43,317 nucleotides of DNA, taken from assembly GCA_027717595.1 (NCBI GenBank), contig JALLOF010000015.1, positions 1 to 43,317 on the forward strand. Reading direction: 5' to 3'. Below the pieces are notes generated by a model, which did no database searches, was not told the DNA's origin, and saw only the letters and a program-made list of their open reading frames with translations. Source of the DNA: Nitrospinae bacterium AH_259_B05_G02_I21 (GTDB lineage Bacteria; JADFOP01). The stretch's first letter is position 1. Each line of letters begins with the position of its first letter. Below are positions 7,802 to 14,976 of this stretch, one piece after another. A program made the translations under genes and the position numbers.

Positions 7802-8671
7802 TCAACCCACAGCAGGCTTTTGCCCAAACAGGTACCAAGCGCGGCGTCCTCCGAATAATGCCTTGAGTGGGTGGCGGCCCGTCACCCGCCGCTTGATGGC
7901 ACAGAAGGCTTTGAGGCCTTGTATATAGCACACCTCTAGCGGGCGGGTCAGGCTCAGAGCAGGAATCGTGGCACAGGGGATCACCTGAATCTCGATAAGC
8001 CCGAGCCTCTTCATCGCCGTTACATACTCTTCCATGCAAAGGTTGTTTTCAAAAAAGGTTTGCCCTCGCCAGAGTGCGACCATCTGCCGGGCTTTTGCCG
8101 GGTCACGCCTGAGTGCCCCGTGTTTTACGATCGTGCCAGGGATGTGGTACAGCCAATCCACCACGGTCTGGAAATTGACACGGTTCGTGTACACGACCGA
8201 GTTGCATAAGGTCCCCCCGGGCTTCAGAATTCGCACCATCTCCCGAAGGGGCCGGACGGGGTCCTCGAAATGTTCCAAGACCCCGAAGCTCATGACCAGA
8301 TGGAAGCTGTGCTCGCGAAAGGGAGCCGAAAGCAGGTCAGCCCGGGTCAGCACGCACGAGGCCTTCTCTTCTGAGAAATTGCTCTTGGCGAGCTCCAAGG
8401 CGGTCTGACTGATGTCCAACAGTGCCGGTTGCCAGCCCCGCTTGGCCAAGAACAGAGATGTATCGGCCCGACCGCATCCTAATTCGACGCTCAAACCCGG
8501 ACCGTCCTGCTGGATGTATTCTTCAACGAGGGTATTCCCTAAATAAGTTATGTATTCGTGATATCCGAGGGTCTCGCCTTCCGAATACCGTTTTCGGAGG
8601 CGGGGCTCAATCGTTCTCCAGTAGCTCTCAAAGCCCTCGACCGAGCCCGTTTTCCACCTTTTTTGTTCCAT
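7802..8671 (-). CDS. class I SAM-dependent methyltransferase
   Basis: 289 aa from ATG 8671 (MEQKRWKTGSVEGFESYW). The frame stays open to 8752, but those residues are arginine/serine-rich and lack family resemblance. Motifs are LSVELGCGRADTSLFLAKRG (SAM site), ALLDISQTALELAK, CVLTRADLLSAPFREHSFHL, VMSFGVLEHFEDPVRPLREM and RILKPGGTL, a complete Methyltransf_11/23 core. The C-terminal 100 residues (VDWLYHIPGTIVKHGA onward) are less typical and probably shape the acceptor site. It is upstream of a GT4 gene in the same direction. The target is probably a polysaccharide hydroxyl or lipid-linked sugar, by context only. Confidence 0.82.
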   Translation of the reverse strand: MEQKRWKTGSVEGFESYWRTIEPRLRKRYSEGETLGYHEYITYLGNTLVEEYIQQDGPGLSVELGCGRADTSLFLAKRGWQPALLDISQTALELAKSNFSEEKASCVLTRADLLSAPFREHSFHLVMSFGVLEHFEDPVRPLREMVRILKPGGTLCNSVVYTNRVNFQTVVDWLYHIPGTIVKHGALRRDPAKARQMVALWRGQTFFENNLCMEEYVTAMKRLGLIEIQVIPCATIPALSLTRPLEVCYIQGLKAFCAIKRRVTGRHPLKALFGGRRAWYLFGQKPAVG

Positions 8672-9100
8672 CGCCAGACCCTGGGTCTTCCTCAAGCGGC
8701 TCCTCACAGGTCCTGAGACCAACGAGGACCTCCCCCTCGTTCCGTTTTGCACCGCGTCGTTGTTTCACCGACGCGATACAGGGCCGTATAGGACCATTGC
8801 TGTGTTTAGACGGAGCTTAGTCAGTATATCATGGCGGTGAGGGAGAGAAAACAGCTTCTCCGATCGCTATCTCTTGGGTTGTGCTCACGCAGCTCAAGCA
8901 GGGCCGTGTCCACTTATTATCTTAGTCGACGAGCCGTTTCTGGATGGGTGGGATGTTAAGAGTGGCGAGGCCGCCGTAGACCATGAGCCTGGCCTCCTCG
9001 CTCAGGGGTGTGCTTGCCTGGAGGCTTTTCCTGAGGGGCCAGCCTGCCAAACCGGCTGGCAGGAGGCCGCCTTTCCTTCGAGCCCTGATGGGTGTTAGCC
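8672..9100. other. intergenic region with a hairpin
   Basis: About 430 bp with no convincing gene. The one structured element is a perfect 7-bp inverted repeat CCTGCCA/TGGCAGG with a 7-base loop at 9043-9063, some 40 bp beyond the stop of the minus-strand SDR gene. It lacks a U-tract, so it is at best a weak terminator. The gap separates the neu-type gene set on the right from the methyltransferase/GT4 pair on the left, suggesting two transcription units. Confidence 0.4.
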
Positions 9101-10069
9101 CTACAGGGGTTCGAAGTACGTCTCGACGATGGTCTCCGTCTGGAGGAGCCGCTGAATACCCTCATCCAGGCTTACCTGGGGAGTATACCCGAGCAGGCGG
9201 CGGGCCTTCTCGATAGAGGGGACTCGGCGCTGAATATCACGCCCCTGCCGCCGGTCCGATTCCTCCATGGGAACAAATTGGGCCTTCAGGGTCTTGCTGG
9301 AGGTGGCGATCACTCGCTCGGCCAGCTCCACCATGGTAATGGACTCTGCATCGTTGCCGATGTTGAAGACCTCAGCGGGGGCGTCTCGGTAGATCAGGAT
9401 TCGGAGGATCCCATCCACCGCATCGGCCACATGGCAAAAACAGCGTTCTTGTTGACCGGTCCCATAGACGGTCGGGGGACGGTTCTCGCGGACCGCCTTG
9501 ACAAATCGCGGCAAGACGAATTCCGCGACTTGTCCTTCCCCGTAGATGTTAAAGAGCCGCGCCACGCCGTAGGAGAACTTGTAGCGATTGTGGTATGCCC
9601 GGACGAATTCCTCCCCCACCATTTTGGTCAGGGCGTAGACCGAACTTCCCCTTCTGGGGGCGTCCTCAGTTATCGGGACCCGGTCGGGTTCACCGTAGAG
9701 TTCGGAGGAAGAGATGAAGACGAGCCGTTCGATCTGTTCCTTGGCGCAGGCCTCTAAAATATTGACCGTTCCCTGAATGTTGATGTTGAGGCATTCGAGG
9801 CGCCGGGTCTCGGTCCGACGGACGCCGACCATGGCCGCGCAGTGGACCACATGAGTGCAGCCTTCGATCGCCTTGGCCACCGCATTGGCGTCGAGGATAC
9901 TGCCTCGCACCTTCTCGGCTCCCGGGAGGATGTCGGGGTTGGTAAAAACCTCGATATAGACGCCAGTATCGATGTCGAGGATGCGCACCTGCCAGCCTTT
10001 GTCCAAAAGGAGTTGGGTGAGCCGCAATCCGATAAAGCCCGCTCCACCGGTGACCAGGACCCGGGACAT
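9101..10069 (-). CDS. NAD-dependent nucleotide-sugar epimerase/dehydratase (extended SDR)
   Basis: 322 aa from ATG 10069 (MSRVLVTGGAGFIG), which has AGGAG just upstream; the frame extends to 10114 but only into the preceding gene. It has a Rossmann GGAGFIG loop (residues 8-14), VVHCAAMVGVRR, FISSSELYGEPD with the catalytic serine, and YALTK (Y145, K149). Then come GVARLFNIYGEG and CFCHVADAVDGILR, the latter typical of UDP-glucose 4-epimerase/UDP-glucuronate decarboxylase-like enzymes. It starts 4 bp after the aminotransferase stop, so the two are coupled. By position in the NeuC/NeuB set it could be the 4,6-dehydratase (LegB-like) step of a nonulosonate pathway, but motifs alone also allow a 4-epimerase. 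Confidence 0.85.
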   Translation of the reverse strand: MSRVLVTGGAGFIGLRLTQLLLDKGWQVRILDIDTGVYIEVFTNPDILPGAEKVRGSILDANAVAKAIEGCTHVVHCAAMVGVRRTETRRLECLNINIQGTVNILEACAKEQIERLVFISSSELYGEPDRVPITEDAPRRGSSVYALTKMVGEEFVRAYHNRYKFSYGVARLFNIYGEGQVAEFVLPRFVKAVRENRPPTVYGTGQQERCFCHVADAVDGILRILIYRDAPAEVFNIGNDAESITMVELAERVIATSSKTLKAQFVPMEESDRRQGRDIQRRVPSIEKARRLLGYTPQVSLDEGIQRLLQTETIVETYFEPL

Positions 10070-10073
10070 GCGC

Positions 10074-11189
10074 CTATCTCCTGTGAGTTTCGATGACCGT
10101 GGTGACCGTCTCAATGACGTAGTGGACCTCGGCCTCGGTCATGGTCGGATAGATGGGGAGCGAGAACGCCCGCCGCTCGAAGGTCTCGGCCTGCGGATAG
10201 GGTCCGGGAGGATGGAGACCTCGAGCCTCGAAGACTCGCTGTCGGTGGAGGCACGGATAGTAGAGGCGGCTGGCCACGCCCTGCTTTTCTAAGGCCTGGA
10301 TGACCTCATCGCGGCTGATGGTTAACTGCTCCAGGTCGAGGAGCACAGTGTAGAGCTGAAAGACGTGATCTGCAAGATTCCTGACGTAGGGAGGCTGGAG
10401 AGCCGGGAGGAAGGTGAAGGCCTCCGTGTAGGTCTGAGCAATCGCCCGCCGACGGGATGCTGCCTCCTCTAGCTTCTCCAGCTGGACGAGGCCGACGGCC
10501 CCCGCCACTTCGGGCATGCGAAAGTTGTATCCCAGCAACTCCCAAGCGAACTTGCCCGTGTCGCCAAAATTGCGGATGAGCCGGGCCCGCTCGGCCAGCG
10601 CTGGCTCGTTGGTGGTAATCATCCCGCCCTCGCCGGTGGTAATGAGCTTGGAGGGGGTAAAGCTGAAAATGCCCATATGGCCCATCCCCCCGCTGGGCTG
10701 GTCACCGTACCGCGCCAGGTGCGATTCGGCGGCGTCTTCCAGGACGAAGAGCCCGTGGGCGTGAGCCACCTCTAAGATCGGGCCCATCTCCGCCGTCTGC
10801 CCGGCGTAGTGGACGGGAATAATGCCCCGGGTGCGGGGGGTAATGCGGTGCTCCAGGTCGTTGGGATCGAGGCCATACGTATGGGGCTCGATGTCGGCAA
10901 AGAGCGGCCGCGCCCCGAGGAAGAGGGCGGCCGAGGCGGTAGCGATAAAGGTCATGTTGGGGACAATTACCTCGTCGCCTGGCTCCACCCCCAAGGCGGC
11001 CAAGGCGACCAGCAGGGCCGAGGAGCCGGAGTTGACCGCCACCGCGTGACTCACCCCAACAGCCTTGGCGAAGCGATCTTCGAAGGCTTCGGTCTTGGGC
11101 CCGCTTATCAGCCACCCCGAGGCGACGACCTCAGCGGCTTGCCGCGCCTCGTCCTCCGTGATCCAGGGCTTGCTCAAAGGGATGCGCAT
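10074..11189 (-). CDS. DegT/DnrJ/EryC1 sugar aminotransferase
   Basis: 371 aa from ATG 11189 (MRIPLSKPWITEDEARQAAE); the longer open frame to 11450 overlaps the NeuC gene and is spurious. It has PLP-binding and catalytic motifs NSGSSALLVALAALGVEPGD, NMTFIATASA, FVLEDAAESHLARY and FTPSKLITTGEGGM with PLP lysine K181. The C-terminal acceptor loop has SRLYYPCLHRQ. It lies 64 bp downstream of the NeuC-type gene and is followed at 4 bp by the SDR. In legionaminic-acid-type pathways an aminotransferase converts the UDP- or GDP-4-keto sugar to the 4-amino sugar before acetylation and 2-epimerisation, which fits this order. No acetyltransferase is evident nearby. The substrate is inferred from context. 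Confidence 0.87.
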   Translation of the reverse strand: MRIPLSKPWITEDEARQAAEVVASGWLISGPKTEAFEDRFAKAVGVSHAVAVNSGSSALLVALAALGVEPGDEVIVPNMTFIATASAALFLGARPLFADIEPHTYGLDPNDLEHRITPRTRGIIPVHYAGQTAEMGPILEVAHAHGLFVLEDAAESHLARYGDQPSGGMGHMGIFSFTPSKLITTGEGGMITTNEPALAERARLIRNFGDTGKFAWELLGYNFRMPEVAGAVGLVQLEKLEEAASRRRAIAQTYTEAFTFLPALQPPYVRNLADHVFQLYTVLLDLEQLTISRDEVIQALEKQGVASRLYYPCLHRQRVFEARGLHPPGPYPQAETFERRAFSLPIYPTMTEAEVHYVIETVTTVIETHRR

Positions 11190-11253
11190 CGTTTCCAGTA
11201 GCCTTCGTTCTCGCTGGCGGTCTTGGAAGATTGCCTCACGGTTCTCAAGGGCC

Positions 11254-12435
11254 TCAGTACGTGAGCGTCTTTTGGAGCATCTGAGGGTCGAGGTCGAAGT
11301 CGGCCAGGATACTGACAATCCGTTCCGACGCCCACCCGTCGCCATAGGGATTGGTGCACTGCGCCACGCGGTTGCGAAAAGCCGGGTCGTAGAGGGCCAG
11401 GGCGATGCCTTGGACGATATCCGTCTCCGTACAGGGGACGTCCACGACATTATCCGCTCGCTCCCGGCCTTGTTGGCGAGAGCCGATATTCACGACGGGA
11501 AGCTTGAAGGAGGGAGCCTCGACGATGCCGCTAGAGGAGTTGCCCACCATGACGTCGGCGCTGGCCATGGCGCTGAGATAGTCCAGATGGGGAAGGCTGG
11601 CATGCCCGTGCAGCGCCGGGTGCCGGTTCACATAGGCCTCCACCATCTCGACCATTCCACGCCCTCCCGCATCGGCGTTGGGGTAGAGAAGGAGGGTCTG
11701 GTAGCCCACGGCGATCAGGCTGTCGAGCACGGTCCGGATCTGACGCGTGGCATCCTCCTGCTCGGTTGTGACCGGGTGGTAGACGGCCAAGATCAAGGGG
11801 GCGGAGGCATCGAGGCCATATTTGGCGCACAGCTCTTCTTTCGTGAGCAGCTTTTCTTCCCGAATGGAATCGAGGCCTGGGGCGCCCACTTTAAAGACCC
11901 GGTCGGGGTGTTCGCCCATCTTCAGGAGGCGCTGGCGGCTCAGTTCTGAGGAGGTGAAGTGGATGTGGGCGAATTTGGAGATGGCGTGGCGGATGGACTC
12001 GTCGATGGAACCCGAGACGTCCCCGCCGTGCATGTGAGCGATGAAGATGTTCATCATGGCCGCCGCGATGGCGGCGGCCAGGCACTCGAAGCGGTCAACG
12101 GGAATCAGCAGGATATTGGGCCCCAACTGTTGCAGGGCCTGAGTAATCGCGATGATACCCAAGCCGGTCGAGGAGGCCATGGCAGCGCCCGTGTCGCCCG
12201 CCACCAGCATCTCGACTCTCGCGGCCGGCCGAAAGCCATCGTTCTCGATCTCCTGATAGGTTTCGCCGAACCGAGGGTCGAGATGGGTGCCGGTCACAAT
12301 GAGGCGAAGATCCAGGCGGGGGTGGTCTTCGATGCGGCGCAGTACGGGCCGAAGGAGTCCGTAGTCGGCCCGAGACCCGGTCAGGACGGCGATGGTGCGC
12401 ACCCCTGTTCCGCTCCTCATCCGTTGGCCCCCCAT
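11254..12435 (-). CDS. neuC: UDP-sugar 2-epimerase, hydrolysing (NeuC/LegG type)
   Basis: Up to 393 aa. It has a GT-B-like epimerase fold with TIAVLTGSRADYGLLRPVL, VTGTHLDPRFGETYQEIE, LIPVDRFECLAAAIAA, AHMHGGDVSGSIDESIRHAI (active-site region), KVGAPGLDSI, and GNSSSGIVEAPSFKLPVVNI near the C-terminus. These match hydrolysing 2-epimerases that release ManNAc or 2,4-diacetamido-trideoxymannose plus UDP. Three starts are possible (ATG 12435, ATG 12420, GTG 12402); family proteins begin close to the IAVLTGSRADYG segment and an AGGAG precedes GTG 12402, so the true protein may be 382-388 aa. It follows the NeuB gene by about 10 bp. The presence of aminotransferases in the same set favours a legionaminate-like product over sialic acid itself. 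Confidence 0.9.
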   Translation of the reverse strand: MGGQRMRSGTGVRTIAVLTGSRADYGLLRPVLRRIEDHPRLDLRLIVTGTHLDPRFGETYQEIENDGFRPAARVEMLVAGDTGAAMASSTGLGIIAITQALQQLGPNILLIPVDRFECLAAAIAAAMMNIFIAHMHGGDVSGSIDESIRHAISKFAHIHFTSSELSRQRLLKMGEHPDRVFKVGAPGLDSIREEKLLTKEELCAKYGLDASAPLILAVYHPVTTEQEDATRQIRTVLDSLIAVGYQTLLLYPNADAGGRGMVEMVEAYVNRHPALHGHASLPHLDYLSAMASADVMVGNSSSGIVEAPSFKLPVVNIGSRQQGRERADNVVDVPCTETDIVQGIALALYDPAFRNRVAQCTNPYGDGWASERIVSILADFDLDPQMLQKTLTY

Positions 12436-12444
12436 CGACGACCG

Positions 12445-13494
12445 CTAGGCCGGACGCTCCCCATCCGGCTCGAGATCATCCCAGGAGATGAGGGTGTCGG
12501 CCGGGATGTCCCGTCGGGCTCGTTGGCCAATGATCTGCGGGAGTTCCTTGGCGGGGATGCCCGTGCCCGGTCGTTTGACCCACACCATCTCGTCCGTCAG
12601 CCGGGTGCCAGCCGGGATGGGCCGTAGGGAGACCACGCTATGGCGGGCCCGAGCCATGACGGGCCGCTCCTCGGCCAAAATAGCCTTGGTCTTCCCGAGG
12701 GCGGCGTGAATGGCCTGGACGCCGGTGACGAGCTCGGCCAGCTCGTTGGGCTCGATCGAGGCTTGCTGGTCGGGTCCCGGCCAGGCGCGATCGAGGGTGA
12801 AGTGCTTTTCAATGAGGTTGGCTCCCAGGGCCACAGCGCCAAGGGCGGTATAGATCCCGAGGGAGTGATCGCTCAGTCCCACGGGGACCCCGAAGCGCTC
12901 CTGCATTTGGGGTATGACCCCCAGGTTGATGGTCTCGTAGGCCGCCGGATAGGAGGAGGTGCACTGCATGAGGGCAAACTGGTCGTTGATGGTCCGGACC
13001 ACCTCGACAGTTTCCGCCACCTCGTCCCACTCGCTCATGCCTGTGGAGATGATCATGGGTTTTCCCTTGGCGGCGATGTACCGCTGGAGGGGCAGGTTCG
13101 TGAGTTCGCCGCTGCCCACTTTGAAGGCGAGCACTCCTAGCTGCTCGAGCAGATCGGCGGCTTCCCGGCAGAAGGGGGTCGACAAGAAGATGAGACCGAG
13201 CCGCTCGGCCTCGGCCTTGAGCGCCACGTGGTCGTCCCACGAGAGTTCGCAGTGCTGGAGAAAGTTAAAGAAGGATTCTCCACTAATGGAACCGGCAGGG
13301 AGGGCCTCCCGAAGCATCATGTTTTCGACCCGGAAGGTTTGGAACTTGATGGCATCGGCCCCAGCCTCGGCGGCAGCTACGGTAAGCTCCTTTGCCCGGG
13401 TGAGGTCTCCGATGTGATTGATGCCTGCCTCGGCTACGATGAACGGAGGCTCTCCTGTTCCGATACGCCGGGTCCCGATAACGATGGGTCGCAT
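12445..13494 (-). CDS. neuB: N-acetylneuraminate/legionaminate-type synthase (NeuB family)
   Basis: 349 aa, ATG 13494. The N-terminal TIM barrel has FIVAEAGINHIGDLTRAKEL, ADAIKFQTFRVENMM, FLSTPFCREAADLLEQLG, KVGSGELTNLPL, ISTGMSEWDEV, MQCTSSYPA, GLSDHSLGIYTALGAVALGA and IEKHFTLDR with the metal-binding and PEP-handling residues. The C-terminal 60 residues (RPIPAGTRLTDEMVWVKRPG to DIPADTLISWDDL) form the SAF antifreeze-like domain. It condenses phosphoenolpyruvate with a ManNAc-like sugar to a nine-carbon acid. Its neighbours are NeuC (same operon, downstream) and, on the opposite strand 6 kb away, a NeuA-type activator. I cannot tell the substrate (ManNAc or a 2,4-diacetamido sugar) from the sequence. 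Confidence 0.93.
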   Translation of the reverse strand: MRPIVIGTRRIGTGEPPFIVAEAGINHIGDLTRAKELTVAAAEAGADAIKFQTFRVENMMLREALPAGSISGESFFNFLQHCELSWDDHVALKAEAERLGLIFLSTPFCREAADLLEQLGVLAFKVGSGELTNLPLQRYIAAKGKPMIISTGMSEWDEVAETVEVVRTINDQFALMQCTSSYPAAYETINLGVIPQMQERFGVPVGLSDHSLGIYTALGAVALGANLIEKHFTLDRAWPGPDQQASIEPNELAELVTGVQAIHAALGKTKAILAEERPVMARARHSVVSLRPIPAGTRLTDEMVWVKRPGTGIPAKELPQIIGQRARRDIPADTLISWDDLEPDGERPA

Positions 13495-13715
13495 CCGCCC
13501 TTGTCTCTTTTAGTAAGCGATGAGGTTATACAAGTGGAGAGACGCCTTGTTTTCTAGCCTATACATTATGCCTGTTTGGCGTACAACATGCTATCGCCAG
13601 ATATTGCACAGATATAACCGGTACTTCTATGATAGCAATTCCGTTTCCCGATAAACATAACGTTTTTCTTCGAGCAGTAAACTGTATATCCACTGCTATG
13701 CAACATATCTTTGCA

Positions 13716-14720
13716 CTATTTTAGGCCCATTGCAGTAAAACTATTTTTTATCATTCCGGATTGGTCGACAAAAACTTCTTGCCAATACCTCATCATATAT
13801 ACTCCTTCTTCGAACTCACCGATGAATGGTTTGAACCTGCGCCCCAACCTCATTTGTGCCAACACAGCAGGACTATTGAAACCAGCTGCTAGCGTGAGCG
13901 GAAGTGTGCCGGAGTATCGTGGATTAATCTCGAAGAAAAACAACCCGAGATCGTTTTTAAAGCACTGAATGTTACATGGACCTATGATCCCGAGTTTTTC
14001 AGCGATGTTTACTCCTGAAAAAATAAGTTCTTCATCACGTACTGTGCGCCCTTTGTAAGATACCCCTGATCTCGTATCGATACGTTCCCGAGGGACTGCG
14101 TTGAGAGCTCGTCCGTCAAAGTCGCACAAGACGTCGATGGTAAACTCTATACCTTCTAAGGCTTGTTGCATAATTGGTTCCTCGATACGTTTCAAGAGGT
14201 AAGTCAGCTCTGCCTTGTCATCAACCCGATGGGCGTCCTTAGAGCCATGGCCCATCCGGCGAGGTTTAATGAAGAGCGGAAAAATTAGTTCAGCTGGCAA
14301 CTTGTTGGGCAGATAGGTCTTAGGTGTGGGGATTTTGTTTTGTTTAAAGAACTGAAACGTTTTCCATTTATCATTGCACTTTTCAATTACTTCTGGCGGC
14401 GAGATTACAACAGTACAGCGGATTTTTTCGAAATCTGGTTTGTGAAGAGCAAGCTTGGCAAGCTCATAATCGGTACTCGGAATGAGTAAGTCAACGGCTT
14501 CTTGTTCGCAAATGTTAAGCAATGTAGGTATAAAAACCTCATCTCGGGCAGCCGGTACCTGATAAAACGCGTCACTGAAGAAGCGTCCTGCTACGTTAGT
14601 TTGCATATCCACAGTGATGAGACGTACATTCAGCTCCGGCTGACCGCGTAAGCCCTTTATTACCGATTGGCACGTTACAGCTCCTGCTCCAGTTATCAAC
14701 ACCGTGAGGACACGCGTCAT
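13716..14720 (-). CDS. ATP-grasp enzyme of a surface-polysaccharide locus
   Basis: 334 aa, ATG 14720. The N-terminus is Rossmann-like, VLITGAGAVTCQSVIKGLRG, followed by DLLIPSTDYELAKLALHK, and an ATP-grasp core: KWKTFQFFKQNKIPTPKTY, FIKPRRMGHGSKDAHRV, IMQQALEGIEFTIDVLCDFD, IIGPCNIQCF and FFFEINPRYSGTLPLT (Mg/ATP ligands E and N). This matches carbamoyl-phosphate-synthase-like ATP-grasp proteins of capsule and O-antigen loci, which join a carboxylate to an amine or similar. Its GC content is clearly lower than that of NeuB on one side and the GT-B gene on the other, indicating a foreign cassette. A possible role is ligating an acyl or amino-acid group onto an amino sugar; this is inference. 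The 221-bp AT-rich gap (13495-13715) to neuB holds no clear feature. Confidence 0.8.
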   Translation of the reverse strand: MTRVLTVLITGAGAVTCQSVIKGLRGQPELNVRLITVDMQTNVAGRFFSDAFYQVPAARDEVFIPTLLNICEQEAVDLLIPSTDYELAKLALHKPDFEKIRCTVVISPPEVIEKCNDKWKTFQFFKQNKIPTPKTYLPNKLPAELIFPLFIKPRRMGHGSKDAHRVDDKAELTYLLKRIEEPIMQQALEGIEFTIDVLCDFDGRALNAVPRERIDTRSGVSYKGRTVRDEELIFSGVNIAEKLGIIGPCNIQCFKNDLGLFFFEINPRYSGTLPLTLAAGFNSPAVLAQMRLGRRFKPFIGEFEEGVYMMRYWQEVFVDQSGMIKNSFTAMGLK

Positions 14721-14879
14721 AGTTCGCCCACCTAACTAGCGCCATCATTTTCAATTGATCCCTAGAATACGTATCACATTGAGATTGGGCTGTCCATCGG
14801 CAATCTGTAGTTTGTCAGTATTGATACAGTCGAGAAAGCGCTCTACCTCTCTTCAGGACAGTCCCACCAACTTTCCGCG

Positions 14880-14908
14880 TTGAGGGCTCCCCTGAGTTAT
14901 AGTATATT
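14880..14908 (+). promoter_or_regulatory. sigma-70-type promoter of the plus-strand NulO operon
   Basis: TTGAGG at 14880-14885, a 17-bp spacer and TATATT at 14903-14908. Transcription would start near 14915, about 60 bases before the ATG at 14977, which is itself preceded by GAGGAG at 14964-14969. This is the only strong promoter in the divergent region between the ATP-grasp gene and this operon. Confidence 0.6.
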
Positions 14909-14914
14909 AGGTGT

Positions 14915-14936
14915 GGGAACGTCGCTCTACGTTCCC
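14915..14936 (+). repeat. perfect inverted repeat at the transcription start
   Basis: GGGAACGT at 14915-14922 and ACGTTCCC at 14929-14936 form a perfect 8-bp dyad with a 6-base centre. It begins 7 bases after the -10 hexamer, so it is either a 5'-terminal RNA hairpin (stability or regulation) or an operator for a dimeric regulator. Confidence 0.5.
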
Positions 14937-14976
14937 GTTAGTGCCTAGATTTCGCTTCTTACTGAGGAGTCTTTTA

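Noticed and set aside
9043-9063. Strong terminator after the SDR gene
   Set aside because: The 7-bp stem is real but lacks a U-tract, so I only record it as a hairpin in the intergenic entry.
11065-11949. A 294-aa plus-strand open frame
   Set aside because: It is antisense to the NeuC gene and the start of the aminotransferase, both with strong family motifs; no ribosome-binding site and no protein-like composition.
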